A DNA stretch of 64,000 nt from Phycisphaerae bacterium (GTDB lineage: Bacteria; Planctomycetota; Phycisphaerae; UBA1845; PWPN01), in assembly GCA_030372985.1 (NCBI GenBank), contig JAUCQB010000213.1, positions 1 to 64,000 on the forward strand. The letters run 5' to 3'. Below the pieces are notes generated by a model that saw only the letters and a program-made list of their open reading frames with translations, was not told the DNA's origin and did no database searches. Below, piece by piece: positions 1-9,603 of the stretch. Made by a program: the position numbers and the translations under genes. The first letter of the stretch is position 1; each line of letters starts with the position of its first letter.

Positions 1-51
1 ACGAGATACACAGCGCTGTCTCGTGGGCTCGGAGATGTGTATAAGAGACAG
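1..51. other. Illumina Nextera i7 adapter left on the contig end
   Basis: Bases 33-51 read AGATGTGTATAAGAGACAG, the Tn5 mosaic-end adapter. Bases 18-32 are the Nextera read-2 sequence GTCTCGTGGGCTCGG. Bases 1-7 (ACGAGAT) match the end of the P7 primer, and the ten bases between (ACACAGCGCT, 8-17) sit exactly where the i7 index belongs. This stretch is library construct rather than genome and should be trimmed; genomic sequence begins at base 52. Confidence 0.97.
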
Positions 52-191
52 CCCTCCGGACAGGCCGACTTCATCACCCGGTCCGCGATTTCGGTGATCT
101 CGAGAATCGGATCGACCTCAGCCTTGACCTGCCGGAGCTGATCGAGCCGCTGGAGATCCGCTACGAAAGACTGAAGATCACTGAACGCCAT
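52..191 (-). CDS. UbiD-family decarboxylase, N-terminal fragment (contig end)
   Basis: The reverse strand from the ATG at 191 gives 46 codons: MAFSDLQSFVADLQ, then a stretch ending VDPILEITEIADRV, then MKSACPEG. This is the characteristic beginning of UbiD-family decarboxylases (3-octaprenyl-4-hydroxybenzoate or menaquinone-pathway type), which act on aromatic or alpha,beta-unsaturated acids with prenylated FMN. A CAGGAG ribosome site lies about eight bases upstream. The gene lies 27 bp downstream of the AsmA-like gene on the same strand. It is cut by the adapter at base 51, so the catalytic region is not visible and the substrate cannot be judged. Confidence 0.8.
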
Positions 192-218
192 GATCGCCAC
201 TCCTGCCCCACAGGGAAC

Positions 219-3200
219 TTACTGTTCGCCTCGCACCCGTTTGCGAACGGCGTGATATGCCGTGATGACCGGGTTGTTCTTGACCAGCAGGCTCATAATG
301 AACTTGCGCGGCACGTAGACCACCTCTTCGTTGGCCAATGACCCGTCGGGCATCATTCTGCCCGTCTTGGTGAACAGCGGAATGCGCCCCTGGCCCGATT
401 CGGCCCAGTACCGGCTGTCAAAATCCGCCAGGAAATCAATGCCGACGTCATAGGAGATATAGCCCTCGGCGTTGCTCTCGCCAACCATGTAGACGCTGTA
501 GAACCTGCCCTGGAAGATCATCTGGTGACGGATGCGCCCGTCCTCGTACTTCTTGAACCACGAATGCATGTACGAGAACTCGAAGGTCGCGAAATTGAGT
601 CCGGGGAAGATGCTGGTCATCCACAGCGGCGCGGCCCGCCCCGCGACCGAGCCGCCCTCGATCATCAATTCGCCCTCACCGACCTCGTAATTGGGCTCAT
701 CGGCGGCCGGCAGGAGCTTCTGGTAGGTTTCATCGGTGATCGTCAGCGGTCCCGTGGCTTTCATGCCCGGGAAGGTCAGGGCCAGATAGCGATCCACAAG
801 GGGGCCCGGCTGGACCCGGTTGGCGGCGTATTTCAGGTAGAATGTCGGGTCCGTTCTCTTGAGATCGGTCGTAAAGGAACCGGCCACCGTTCCACCGTCC
901 ACGATGGCTCCGAAATCCATGTTGACGTAGCCGTCCTTGACCGCCACGCGGTTGACCGCCGCATCGGCCTCGATCTGCACGTCCTGCGGCAGAACGGCCG
1001 TGCCCTGGTCGACGCGGAGATCCAGATCCAGGTCGAGGCGCTGAAGCAACTCGATGATTTGCCGCTTCACTTCCGCGGCCTCGCTCTCAGGTTGAGAACT
1101 GGTCGATGGTGCAAGCGGCAGCTTCCTGATCAGCGCGGCCAGTTCCAACTGGTCAAAATGCTCGAGCACCATCCCCAGCCGGGCGCGCCGCGGTCGCTCG
1201 CCGTCCTCCGCGTGGATCACCCCGGCGATGCAGCCCCGCGACCTGCCCCACGAAAAGGCCAGTTGGTCGAGGCGGAGCAACTCTTGGTCCAGGACAACCC
1301 GCCCGTCCAGGCCAAAGGGTTCACTGCCCGTGCCGACCAGCAGTCTGTCGAAACCCGCCTCGATCAGCGACACGTCAAGCTGTTGCGGCGTGCCGCTGGC
1401 AACCGCCCGGCCGAAAGCGACACCTTCCAGCATCTCAAAACGGCAACCCGGCAATGCCTCTCGAACGGCGGAAGGATTCGTCAACTGAAAAGAGCAGTCC
1501 ACGTCGAGTTTCTGCGGCTGCCATACGCCGCGCGGGTCGACGGTCGCCTGCAGCAGGCCACCCATCTTCAGCGTGTTGCCGTTGATATCGATCTCGACGT
1601 CCTTTGCCTCGAGGTCGACTCGCTGTGACCCGGGCGAGCGGGCCGCTGCAAGACTGAAGCGGGCTTCCGCGGGTGTTCCAGGCGGCTTTGAGAAGGTCGG
1701 AGCGAACCGTTGGCTAAGGTCGCAGGATAAGCCGGTGTGCTCCGCGTCCAGACGGCCTTTCAGAGAGAACAGGTCCGCATCCAGCACAGTCTCAATACGC
1801 CAGCCCGCCTCGCCCGTGAGCTTGAGCTTTCTGCACCATTCCCCCAGAACCGGATCTTCCGTCCAAAACGGATCGTCGGCTCTGATTCTTCCGGACATCT
1901 GCAAGGCCGTCGCCTTGATCCGGGGGGACAGTCGTTCATGCCCGATCGCGTGCCGAGCCCACTCCAGAAGACGGAAGGATGGATCTCCCGGATCGACGGC
2001 AACAAACCCGGACAGCTCCTCGATCGCCAAACCGCCCATCTGAACGGAACCACCGACCAGACGGAACTGACGGTCCGCGGTTGCGCCGGGACACTCTTCG
2101 GTACTCCACTCAAGCCGAAGGTGCGCGGGCGTCTCAGGCTTCTTGACCAGCGGGACGGAGCCGCCCAGTGTCAATCCGGCCCCTGTTGCGTCGAAGGAGA
2201 GAAGGCCATTGAAACGACCGTCTGACAAGAGACTCTGGCACTCCATCCGGACGCTGCCGGAGGCTCGGGCTCTGCTCAAGACCTCGCGGAGCGGCGGTGA
2301 CCATGCAGCAAACCGCCCGAGGTCGTCGATATGGGCGCGCACGGTCACGGTCTCGAAGTCGTCGCCGCAGTCCTCCTGCCGGCCTTCTGAGAAGATGAGT
2401 GAGCCGTTGATTTCACCCGCCGGTTGCCGCAGCGACGCATATAATGATTGCTCACATCGTCCGGCTTTAGACTGACACTGATGGGCAAACGCAAGATCCA
2501 CAGGCTCATCGGCCGACTTATCGAGCACATCCTGCCACCGTGCCGCCAGACCTCGGGCGTTCAGCGTCAGCTCATTACGTACCAGCCAGTCGCCGGCCCC
2601 GTCGATGAACCTCCCCACGATCGACAGAGCCGCATCTCCTCTGAGACTCCCTTCGCCGATCGCCGTGATGACGTCGGGAAACAGGCCGGCCAACGCCTCG
2701 ACCCCCTGCACGCTCAGCGGCAGCTTCCACGTCGCGTCAAGAACTGCTGCGGCACTCGCGGTCTCATCGCCATCGGCCGGATGCCCCTCCTCCCGCGTCG
2801 CGCGGATCTCCGCGCGTGCTTGGTCTGAACTCAGATGAACGCCCGCTCGCCCGTATGTGACATCCAGGACCGGATCGGCCAGCCGCCCGGCAAACTGGTG
2901 CGGAATTCCCAGGCCGGCCTCGAGCAACAGGGGCTGGCCCGCGGGCTTGACCATCAGCCGAGGCCCGAGATCCACCGCCGTCTCGGCCGGTATCTGAACC
3001 GACAGCTGCAGACGCGACTGACCATCCTGCGGAGTGAGTGAGAACGCCATCTCCGCCGGCCCGTGTCCCTGGAGAAGGTCGCTCGGACGTCGCTCCGCCG
3101 GCCGCAAACGGGCAATCTCGGCCAGGTCCTCGGTGCGGATCGCCAGTTCATACTGGAGAGTGGGGAATACGGCCGCCAGCCAATCCCATCCGTCACCAAC

Positions 3201-4658
3201 CTCCGTCGTCGGGAGGACCATTTCTCCGCGACATGCCAGCGTCGTGCCTCCGATCGACAAGGACAGTTGCCTCTGGGTGTATTTGCCTGTCTGGCGATTG
3301 TGGCTGGCGTCCACGTGAAGCCGCTTGGGAATGCCCGAATCGCCGCACAGATACTCCGCGGCCGCCGGGCCGAGGCCGAACCTGATGGACCGGCCCTCAA
3401 CGTCGGCCACGAGGTGATCTTCATCCTGGCGGCGGACGAAATCGAGCGACAGGTCTGCGGCGCCCTCGATTCGAACCATCGCCGACCGCGTCCACTCGGC
3501 CACATCCGGAAACTCGCGGCCAAGCGCAACCCAGTCTTTCACCCGGCCGGTCAGACGGGCGGTCAAGGGAATGTCTCCAGCCGGGTCCGTCGCCAATGCC
3601 GGCTGATCGGCATTTCCTGCCCCGCGAACGTGAATCGCCTGCGTTTCGTAATCAAACTCGTACAACGCAAGCCGGTCGGTGGGCGGGTCCCACAGCCCCT
3701 TGCCTGCGAAGCGCGCATCCGGCACCTGCGCAGGCCGCGTGGTTCCTCGCTTGAGGATTCGCACGCTGCGGAGGGTGATCGACAAATCGTAGTCAATCCG
3801 TAGATCGGGCTGTACGGAAAAAGCGAGTCTGCCGTCGGTGGAACCGTCGAGCTGCTCAATCGGAAAGTGCATCGCCACCAGGAGCGGCAGATCGGTGACG
3901 GCCAGGCCCTCCCACTCGATACGGGCCTGGCCATGAAGTGCCACGTCTTTCCGCAGCTTTGGGGTGATGACTTTGCCGTCGACGAGCAGGCTTGCGGTGG
4001 CGGTTTCGCCCGGTCCGAGATCGGGATCGTCGCGATGAATAACCGTCTGGCCGGATACAGCCAGAATCCCGGCGGGCTTGTCGATCTGGCAGGTCAGATC
4101 GTCGATACGAAAGGTCTGCACCAGGGTGGGCATCCGGAGATGGCACGCCGCGTTTCGAACGCGATATTCCCAGGTGGGGAAACCGCTCTGGCCGGTTGCG
4201 CGAGTTCCGAGATCCTCCAGGCTGATCAAGCGGCCGTCATCGTCGAAAGCCAGCCAGATCTCCGGTTCGATGATCTCGAGACGATCCACCCTGCCGGTGC
4301 GAAGGGTGGTCAGAGGCGTGAAACCGCAGGCAATGCGGCCGACGCGGGCCAGCAGTTCGTCCTGTTGGCCGCTACGTTCCGCGATTGTCACGTTCTCAAT
4401 TGAAACGCCCTGCCGCCATCCGACGCGGATCGCTCCGATATGCACCTTCCGGTTAAGGCTCGTTGAAAGCTGCTCCTCGAAACGCCTGGCCAGCCAGCCG
4501 GTGGGCAGCCAGCAGGGCAGAGTCGCATAGCCGATCACCATCAGGGCGATAAGCGAGAGGCAAACGCGCAGCAGCCACTTCCGGGCGGATCGCCGCACAG
4601 AGGGTTCAGAGCCCGGCTTGGGGGCCGGGATATCCGGCCTGGACTTCTTCTTGCTCAT
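219..4658 (-). CDS. AsmA-like membrane-anchored protein
   Basis: 1479 residues from the ATG at 4658; an upstream in-frame ATG exists but its extra 42 residues do not look coding. A basic N-terminus (SKKKSRPD) leads into one membrane segment at about residues 28-48, followed by the AsmA-type opening: an amphipathic stretch, then LNRKVHIGAIRVGW and a GVSIENVTI strand. The rest is long repetitive beta-rich sequence. The C-terminal ~250 residues resemble AsmA C-terminal domains of the YhdP/TamB bridge-like superfamily. Such proteins span the periplasm and are implicated in lipid transport or outer-membrane assembly. Same strand as the downstream ubiD fragment, possibly one operon. Exact family membership needs profile comparison. 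Confidence 0.75.
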   Translation of the reverse strand: MSKKKSRPDIPAPKPGSEPSVRRSARKWLLRVCLSLIALMVIGYATLPCWLPTGWLARRFEEQLSTSLNRKVHIGAIRVGWRQGVSIENVTIAERSGQQDELLARVGRIACGFTPLTTLRTGRVDRLEIIEPEIWLAFDDDGRLISLEDLGTRATGQSGFPTWEYRVRNAACHLRMPTLVQTFRIDDLTCQIDKPAGILAVSGQTVIHRDDPDLGPGETATASLLVDGKVITPKLRKDVALHGQARIEWEGLAVTDLPLLVAMHFPIEQLDGSTDGRLAFSVQPDLRIDYDLSITLRSVRILKRGTTRPAQVPDARFAGKGLWDPPTDRLALYEFDYETQAIHVRGAGNADQPALATDPAGDIPLTARLTGRVKDWVALGREFPDVAEWTRSAMVRIEGAADLSLDFVRRQDEDHLVADVEGRSIRFGLGPAAAEYLCGDSGIPKRLHVDASHNRQTGKYTQRQLSLSIGGTTLACRGEMVLPTTEVGDGWDWLAAVFPTLQYELAIRTEDLAEIARLRPAERRPSDLLQGHGPAEMAFSLTPQDGQSRLQLSVQIPAETAVDLGPRLMVKPAGQPLLLEAGLGIPHQFAGRLADPVLDVTYGRAGVHLSSDQARAEIRATREEGHPADGDETASAAAVLDATWKLPLSVQGVEALAGLFPDVITAIGEGSLRGDAALSIVGRFIDGAGDWLVRNELTLNARGLAARWQDVLDKSADEPVDLAFAHQCQSKAGRCEQSLYASLRQPAGEINGSLIFSEGRQEDCGDDFETVTVRAHIDDLGRFAAWSPPLREVLSRARASGSVRMECQSLLSDGRFNGLLSFDATGAGLTLGGSVPLVKKPETPAHLRLEWSTEECPGATADRQFRLVGGSVQMGGLAIEELSGFVAVDPGDPSFRLLEWARHAIGHERLSPRIKATALQMSGRIRADDPFWTEDPVLGEWCRKLKLTGEAGWRIETVLDADLFSLKGRLDAEHTGLSCDLSQRFAPTFSKPPGTPAEARFSLAAARSPGSQRVDLEAKDVEIDINGNTLKMGGLLQATVDPRGVWQPQKLDVDCSFQLTNPSAVREALPGCRFEMLEGVAFGRAVASGTPQQLDVSLIEAGFDRLLVGTGSEPFGLDGRVVLDQELLRLDQLAFSWGRSRGCIAGVIHAEDGERPRRARLGMVLEHFDQLELAALIRKLPLAPSTSSQPESEAAEVKRQIIELLQRLDLDLDLRVDQGTAVLPQDVQIEADAAVNRVAVKDGYVNMDFGAIVDGGTVAGSFTTDLKRTDPTFYLKYAANRVQPGPLVDRYLALTFPGMKATGPLTITDETYQKLLPAADEPNYEVGEGELMIEGGSVAGRAAPLWMTSIFPGLNFATFEFSYMHSWFKKYEDGRIRHQMIFQGRFYSVYMVGESNAEGYISYDVGIDFLADFDSRYWAESGQGRIPLFTKTGRMMPDGSLANEEVVYVPRKFIMSLLVKNNPVITAYHAVRKRVRGEQ

Positions 4659-4988
4659 CTGGGAGCCGATTGTAGTAGGCGCTTCGCTGGTCCACAACGG
4701 AACACATATCGGGGAGAGTGAAATCGAGAGGCGAATGTGACAGGATGCCGGTAGCGTCGAATCCCGTCGGCCATTGGCGGACATGGAGAAGGGCCTGGCG
4801 GTTCCCGCAGCGGACCGATCTCAACACCGGGGGGGTACGCGGGTGGCGTCCAGGACGTTGTGGCGGGCCACCAGGCCATAAGCGATCCGCTCGATCGACA
4901 GCGAGATGTGCCGAGCAGGGATCTGGCAACTGTGGCATGCCCGCGCTTGCGTTTCCAGCCGCCGGCCAGGCGGTGAAGAGCTAATATA

Positions 4989-5783
4989 CTACTTATCCCT
5001 CTTAACGGGGTTAACCAGCTCGCCGATTCCGTCGATTTCAACGGCGATCGAATCACCCTCACGCAGGAACACGGGGGGCTTGCGGGCGCAGCCGACGCCT
5101 TCGGGCGTGCCGGTCATGATCACCGTGCCCGGCAGCAGGGTGAACTGGTGCGAGAGATAGCTGATCAGCCGGGGCACCGAGAAGATCATGTCGGCGGTGT
5201 TCGACTCCTGCATGACTTTGCCGTTCAGGCGGGCTCGAATCGGGAATGCGTTGGGATCCTGTTTGGGGTCGATCAGCAGACATGGCCCCAACGGGCAGAA
5301 CGTGTCGAAGCCCTTGGCCCGGGCCCACTGCTTGTCCCGTCGAATCTGGCAGTCGCGGGCGGATACGTCGTTGCCGCAGGTGTAGCCCAGTACGTATTCG
5401 AGGGCATCAGCCTCGCCGACCTTCCGGGCCGTCTTGCCGATGACCACGGCCAACTCCGACTCGTAGTCCACCTCGTCCGGTGCGTCGACGGGCAACAGAA
5501 TGGGATCGCCCGGCCCGATCACACTGGTGGTCAACTTGACGAAAACCAGCGGAAAATCGGGCACCTGCTGCCCGCCCTCCGCCGCGTGCCGCCGGTAGTT
5601 CAAGCCGATCGCAATGACGTTCACCGGCGTCACCGGAGCCAGCAGCCGCCTGATCTTGGAGGTCTGGGACGTGACTTCGTGAGGACCGCACAGATCGCCG
5701 CTGATCAGCCTGGCCTGGTCCGGCGCGATCCATTCGCCAACGCACACTTTCCCGGTCGGATCTTCAAAGCGAACAACTTTCAT
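4989..5783 (-). CDS. Fumarylacetoacetate hydrolase (FAH) family protein
   Basis: 264 residues from the ATG at 5783, with AGGAG five bases upstream; an ATG eight codons earlier lacks such a site. The sequence has the FAH core: GLNYRRHAAE, FVKLTTSVIGPGDPI, then the metal-binding DYESELAVVIGK, CGNDVSARDCQ, and a closing MTGTPEGVG. Family members hydrolyse or decarboxylate acylpyruvates or 2,4-diketo-3-deoxy sugar acids with Mg2+ in the cytoplasm. With the enolase-superfamily and Gfo/Idh/MocA genes elsewhere in the window, a role in non-phosphorylative sugar-acid breakdown is plausible, but the substrate cannot be read from sequence. Confidence 0.9.
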   Translation of the reverse strand: MKVVRFEDPTGKVCVGEWIAPDQARLISGDLCGPHEVTSQTSKIRRLLAPVTPVNVIAIGLNYRRHAAEGGQQVPDFPLVFVKLTTSVIGPGDPILLPVDAPDEVDYESELAVVIGKTARKVGEADALEYVLGYTCGNDVSARDCQIRRDKQWARAKGFDTFCPLGPCLLIDPKQDPNAFPIRARLNGKVMQESNTADMIFSVPRLISYLSHQFTLLPGTVIMTGTPEGVGCARKPPVFLREGDSIAVEIDGIGELVNPVKRDK

Positions 5784-5981
5784 GGCAACTCCTGGAAGCG
5801 AGACCACAGCATGGGTTCGAGCCCGGCCGCGAGCCGAACGAGCAGGTCAACATACTGACTGATCCGCAAGCAGGTCAACTGCCTCGATGCTTTTGGCGCC
5901 GGTTTTCCCGAGAAGGGCATGACAGGGAGCCCGCTTGCCTGCTATGATCCGCATTCTGACCATCTTCTCGGAGACAACGTC

Positions 5982-7715
5982 ATGACTCGGTACCTGCCGC
6001 CCGTTCTGATGGGCCTTGCCCTGACCAGCCTTTCACCAGCCGCAGATCTCCAATTCAAGAACCGTCTTCTCGGAGACCTCGTGCGGCAAGTCCCTGATAT
6101 TCTCAAGACTTACGATGCCGAGACCGGTCACTTTGGCAAGGGCATCTGGATCTGCACCGACCAGAACGTCATGTTTCCGCTGGCGGTGGCCTATGCGCGA
6201 CAGGGAGAGGGCAACAAGTACTACAAGGACAAGCAGTTGCTCGAAACCGTCATGAAGGCCGGTGACGCCCTGATCGCCGATGCCGACGAGGACGGCAAGT
6301 GGGTTTTCCGCAAGAAGGACGGCAGCGAGTGGGGCAAGATCTGGATGCCCTGGACGTACTCGCGGTGGGTGCGCGCCTTCATGCTGATCCGCGATGATAT
6401 GCCCCCCGACCGTCGCGCGGCCTGGGAGAAGGCCCTGACGCTCGGCTACGACGGCATTGCCCGCGGCCAGTTGGGCCACGTGCACAACATTCCCGCCCAC
6501 CACGCAATGGGCTTGTACTTCGCGGGCAGGGCGCTCGACAGACCGGAGTGGTGTGAGAAGGCCGCCGATTTCATGAAGAAAGTGGTCGGTGCGCAGTTCG
6601 AAGGCGGGTATTGGTCCGAGGATGCCGGCCCGGTCGTCCGGTACAACTTCGTCTACATTGATGCCCTGGGCACGTACTACTCAGCTTCCGGCGATCAACG
6701 CGTCCTGCCGGCCATCGAGAAGGCCATCCGCTTCCACAGCATGTTCACCTATCCCGACGGGTCGATTGTCGAGACCATCGACGAGCGCAACCCGTACCAC
6801 GACGGTGTGCATCCCGCCAACGCGGGCTTCACCCTCACGCCCGCGGGCCGGGCGTTGCTGCACACGCTCTGGGCCAAGCTGGGCAAAGAGCCGCTGTCGA
6901 GCGATCTGATTGCCGGCCTGCTGATACACGGCCAGGAGGGCCCCATGGATCCGTCGCTGCTCAATCCGAGCGGCTCGCTGGAGGTCATGACCGAGAAGGG
7001 CCTCGATCGGGCGGCGGTCCTGCGGCGAGGACCATGGTACGTCTGCGTGTCGGCCTACACCGCGCCGATTCCCAAGTCGCGATGGCACCAGGACCGCCAG
7101 AACTTCGTGAGCATCTTTCACGAGAAGGCCGGCCTGATCATCGGCGGCGGCAATACCAAGCTGCAACCGGTCTGGAGCAACTTCACCGTCGGCGACATGG
7201 CCCTGCTCCAGCACAAACCCGGCGACGAGAAACCCGACTTCCTGCCCAAAGGGCCGCTGTTTCACGTGCCCAGCGACGCCAAGCTCATTCGCGAGCCGGA
7301 GTTGGGCCTGGATCTGACCTATGGCAGGCAGGTCTGCCGGATCCGCATCCGGCCGAAGGATGACCACCGGCTGGAGCTGATTCTGTCGGTACCGGGGCTT
7401 GGGGATGACCCCGTCGCCGCTCACCTGACGCTGCTGCCGCACATGAAAAAGCCGCTGGAGACGCCCGGCGAACAGAGCGTGACGCTTGGTGACGCATCTG
7501 TTGCCTGGACACCCGCGCAGGTCGCCGAACGAGTCTCACACGGCGCCGCCCGTCTGCTCGTTCCCGACACTGCGAGCCTCTTCTGGCCGGCCCTGCCGCA
7601 CAACCCCTACCGCAAGGACGGCCGTGCCGAACCCGCCGAAGGCCGAATCGAGATCCGACTCCCGTTCGACCGCCGACATACGGAATATACGGTGGCTCTC
7701 GAAGTGCCCGGGTAA
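5982..7715 (+). CDS. Secreted alpha/alpha-toroid protein, heparinase-like
   Basis: 577 residues from the ATG at 5982 (GGAGA upstream). An N-terminal signal peptide ends near SPAADLQ. The following ~350 residues are helical, with aromatic clusters such as PWTYSRWVRAF, HNIPAHHAMGLYF and ENPYHDG-like turns, as in the (alpha/alpha) toroid of heparinase II/III-type lyases and unsaturated glucuronyl hydrolases. A beta-rich C-terminal half starts near residue 350. It is probably a periplasmic or exported polysaccharide-degrading enzyme; catalytic residues were not assigned. The last 31 codons are duplicated at 9742-9836 beyond the toxin-antitoxin pair, and the final 11 codons of this copy differ from the downstream one. 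Confidence 0.6.
   Translation: MTRYLPPVLMGLALTSLSPAADLQFKNRLLGDLVRQVPDILKTYDAETGHFGKGIWICTDQNVMFPLAVAYARQGEGNKYYKDKQLLETVMKAGDALIADADEDGKWVFRKKDGSEWGKIWMPWTYSRWVRAFMLIRDDMPPDRRAAWEKALTLGYDGIARGQLGHVHNIPAHHAMGLYFAGRALDRPEWCEKAADFMKKVVGAQFEGGYWSEDAGPVVRYNFVYIDALGTYYSASGDQRVLPAIEKAIRFHSMFTYPDGSIVETIDERNPYHDGVHPANAGFTLTPAGRALLHTLWAKLGKEPLSSDLIAGLLIHGQEGPMDPSLLNPSGSLEVMTEKGLDRAAVLRRGPWYVCVSAYTAPIPKSRWHQDRQNFVSIFHEKAGLIIGGGNTKLQPVWSNFTVGDMALLQHKPGDEKPDFLPKGPLFHVPSDAKLIREPELGLDLTYGRQVCRIRIRPKDDHRLELILSVPGLGDDPVAAHLTLLPHMKKPLETPGEQSVTLGDASVAWTPAQVAERVSHGAARLLVPDTASLFWPALPHNPYRKDGRAEPAEGRIEIRLPFDRRHTEYTVALEVPG
7621..7681 (+). repeat. 61-bp direct repeat, upstream copy (gene 3' end)
   Basis: These 61 bases, inside the 3' end of the heparinase-like gene, recur without mismatch at 9742-9802, exactly 2121 bp downstream. 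Identity then falls to about 63% over the last 35 bp to the stop codons, which remain aligned. The two copies bracket the AbiE-type gene pair. Confidence 0.95.
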
Positions 7716-7811
7716 CACAACGTTGCCGAGATCCTCATGCGTTTTCTTGCAGGAGCGGCTCGCCACGGCGGGTTTCGCTCTCCGAGACTCCCAGCCGCGA
7801 TTCTTGACGAG

Positions 7812-7861
7812 CCCGGCGGTTCATCCGCCGGGTGTTCCGTCGGCAGAGCCGAGACCGACGG
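7812..7861. repeat. Two adjacent intergenic hairpins
   Basis: CCCGGCGG/CCGCCGGG (7812-7832, 5-nt loop) is followed by CCGTCGG/CCGACGG (7837-7861, 11-nt loop). They lie between the heparinase-like gene and the toxin gene, where the two converge. They may serve as bidirectional transcription end points or belong to the repeat family also seen at 15077; there is no U-rich tail. Confidence 0.55.
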
Positions 7862-7942
7862 CACAAGGCGCTCAGCCTCTCTTCGCCCGGGGCCGGCTGG
7901 TGCGCGAGGGTGAGCTCGTAGCAGAGCCTGTGCCTGGCGCTG

Positions 7943-8971
7943 CTACTTCAGCGAGTTGATTTCGCTTTCCAATTCTGAGAGGGTGCTGAGGATCCAATCC
8001 CATGAAGGTGGTTCATCGAAAAGCATCGCGAGCATGGCTTGATAATCCCGACGCAAATCGGGCTGTCGGTGTTCTGGGGGTACGAGTCGGAACGTTCCAG
8101 GAACAGCCAGGTCATATCTGGCCCATCTGCTGTAATAGAATTCGGACTTGTGCCGCACGACCCGCTTGAGCAGTCCCTGATCGGCCAAGGCCCTCGGTTT
8201 GACCGGCGAGAGTGCGAGCATGGCCGTGTCGTAGTAGTGACGGGAATGGCGAGAGATCAGCGGCTTGTCCTGCGGACGATGGTATTCGGCGTGAAGGATG
8301 GTGGCCTTCTCCCAGAACGTCCGCTCCGCCGTGATCGCTTCCACAACACAATCCGCCGAACCAAACACATTCGGGAACTGCTCCGCCGCGAACGGTCGCA
8401 AACGGTAAGTGTCACGCGGGACGAATTCCGCATGTGTGCCGGGCTCCAGGATGACCATCGGTCGAACGTATGCGACGGCTTCGCCGGCTCGAAGACACGG
8501 TGGGTACGCGAACTCCACGAGCGAACTGTTCGAGTCGCTCTGCCTTGTCCGCAACTGCCAAGTCGATGCATCGGTGAGCACCGACTGGAACTGCTGTTTG
8601 AGCATCGCGAGCAACTCTCCCTCAACATAAGCGCGGCAGGCGACGAGCATCTCGTTCAGGATGGCCTGCCGTTTGGTTCGAGATGCAGCGGTCGCCGGAT
8701 GCCGATTGCCGGTGAATCCCAGCATTTCAAAACTGATCGCCAGGTCGATGTCTTCTGAGAACCGGCGGATTACATTGAAGATTTTCGAGAGCGATGTGCC
8801 TCCTTTGAACAGAATACTGCCCCTGAGCTTCTCGATGCCGAACAACTGTTTGAGGGTCCAGCAAACCCAGAAGTCCTTTTCCACCAGCACCGCGGGCAGC
8901 CTCATGCGATTGCCCGTCTCGCGGAACAAGTCGGCACGAAATTCGGGGCTGTTTTGGGCGACGTTGTCCAT
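7943..8971 (-). CDS. AbiEii/AbiGii-type nucleotidyltransferase toxin
   Basis: 342 residues. It carries the nucleotidyltransferase signature of this family: EKDFWVCWTL near residue 31, FKGGTSLSKIF at 55-65, and RRFSEDIDLAI at 69-79, with the two metal-binding aspartates at D74 and D76. AbiEii proteins transfer nucleotides onto targets and stop growth as the toxin half of type IV toxin-antitoxin or abortive-infection systems. Its ATG overlaps the stop of the upstream antitoxin-like gene as TAATG, so the two are translationally coupled. The pair sits between duplicated 3' ends of the neighbouring gene, a sign of acquisition. Confidence 0.88.
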   Translation of the reverse strand: MDNVAQNSPEFRADLFRETGNRMRLPAVLVEKDFWVCWTLKQLFGIEKLRGSILFKGGTSLSKIFNVIRRFSEDIDLAISFEMLGFTGNRHPATAASRTKRQAILNEMLVACRAYVEGELLAMLKQQFQSVLTDASTWQLRTRQSDSNSSLVEFAYPPCLRAGEAVAYVRPMVILEPGTHAEFVPRDTYRLRPFAAEQFPNVFGSADCVVEAITAERTFWEKATILHAEYHRPQDKPLISRHSRHYYDTAMLALSPVKPRALADQGLLKRVVRHKSEFYYSRWARYDLAVPGTFRLVPPEHRQPDLRRDYQAMLAMLFDEPPSWDWILSTLSELESEINSLK

Positions 8972-9579
8972 TACCTCGTCCCTTGAACGATCCGCCGGGC
9001 CGCCGTATAGATCCAGTCCGACGAGAGACGCGCATCACGAAGAAGCTGGCGCTGCTCGGTCTTCGACAGACGAGATCGCAGGATCTCAATGGTCTGATGG
9101 CTGATGCTCTTCTCTCCAAGGTATCGGAGCGCTTGAATCGTTAAGGCGGATGCCGGACCCGTAACGCCTATCTGCTTGGGACGGGCGTGCTTGAAGCGAA
9201 TCGTCAGACGACCCACCTTGACCCGTCGGGTCGGCCCGTCGGACAGGTACGTCAGGTGGGCTGGAACCTGGGTGGAAAGGCCGAGCATGTTCGCGGCGAG
9301 AGCCCCATCGGGGACGATGTGCCAACGGTATCTCCGGGCGATGGCTTGTGCGATCTGATTGCTGTCGGGGCTCAACGGTCCACCCAGGAGATCGCTGCTC
9401 TTCGGATACTCGTAGAGCCCTCGGCTGAGTCGGCGGATCTTGCCTGCTTTAGCCAGTTTGGAGAGCGCAACGTCAACGGATCCCCGGCTTCCCAGGTCGA
9501 GGAGATCCTTGGGTGTGAAAACACTCCCCGGCCCCAGCCGGCTAATGCGAGTCTCGATCTTCCTTTGGGTGTTCTGCAT
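8971..9579 (-). CDS. AbiEi-like antitoxin (DUF6088 type)
   Basis: 202 residues. The N-terminus reads as a winged helix-turn-helix (FTPKDLLDLGSRGSVDVALSKL, then GKIRRLSRGLYEYPK), followed by a conserved C-terminal region. This matches DUF6088/AbiEi antitoxins, which bind DNA to repress their own promoter and counter the AbiEii toxin. The gene precedes the toxin and overlaps it by one base, the usual order. Just upstream are a strong sigma70-type promoter with an inverted repeat and two palindromes, the expected targets for autorepression. The family name rests on motif recognition. Confidence 0.8.
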   Translation of the reverse strand: MQNTQRKIETRISRLGPGSVFTPKDLLDLGSRGSVDVALSKLAKAGKIRRLSRGLYEYPKSSDLLGGPLSPDSNQIAQAIARRYRWHIVPDGALAANMLGLSTQVPAHLTYLSDGPTRRVKVGRLTIRFKHARPKQIGVTGPASALTIQALRYLGEKSISHQTIEILRSRLSKTEQRQLLRDARLSSDWIYTAARRIVQGTR

Positions 9580-9603
9580 GTGGCTCCGCCATCCCGTTCG
9601 TCG

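Noticed and set aside
525..1628. 367-codon open frame on the plus strand opposite the AsmA-like gene
   Set aside because: It is a shadow frame in GC-rich DNA, low in plausible domains, with no ribosome site, and it lies wholly inside the well-supported minus-strand gene.
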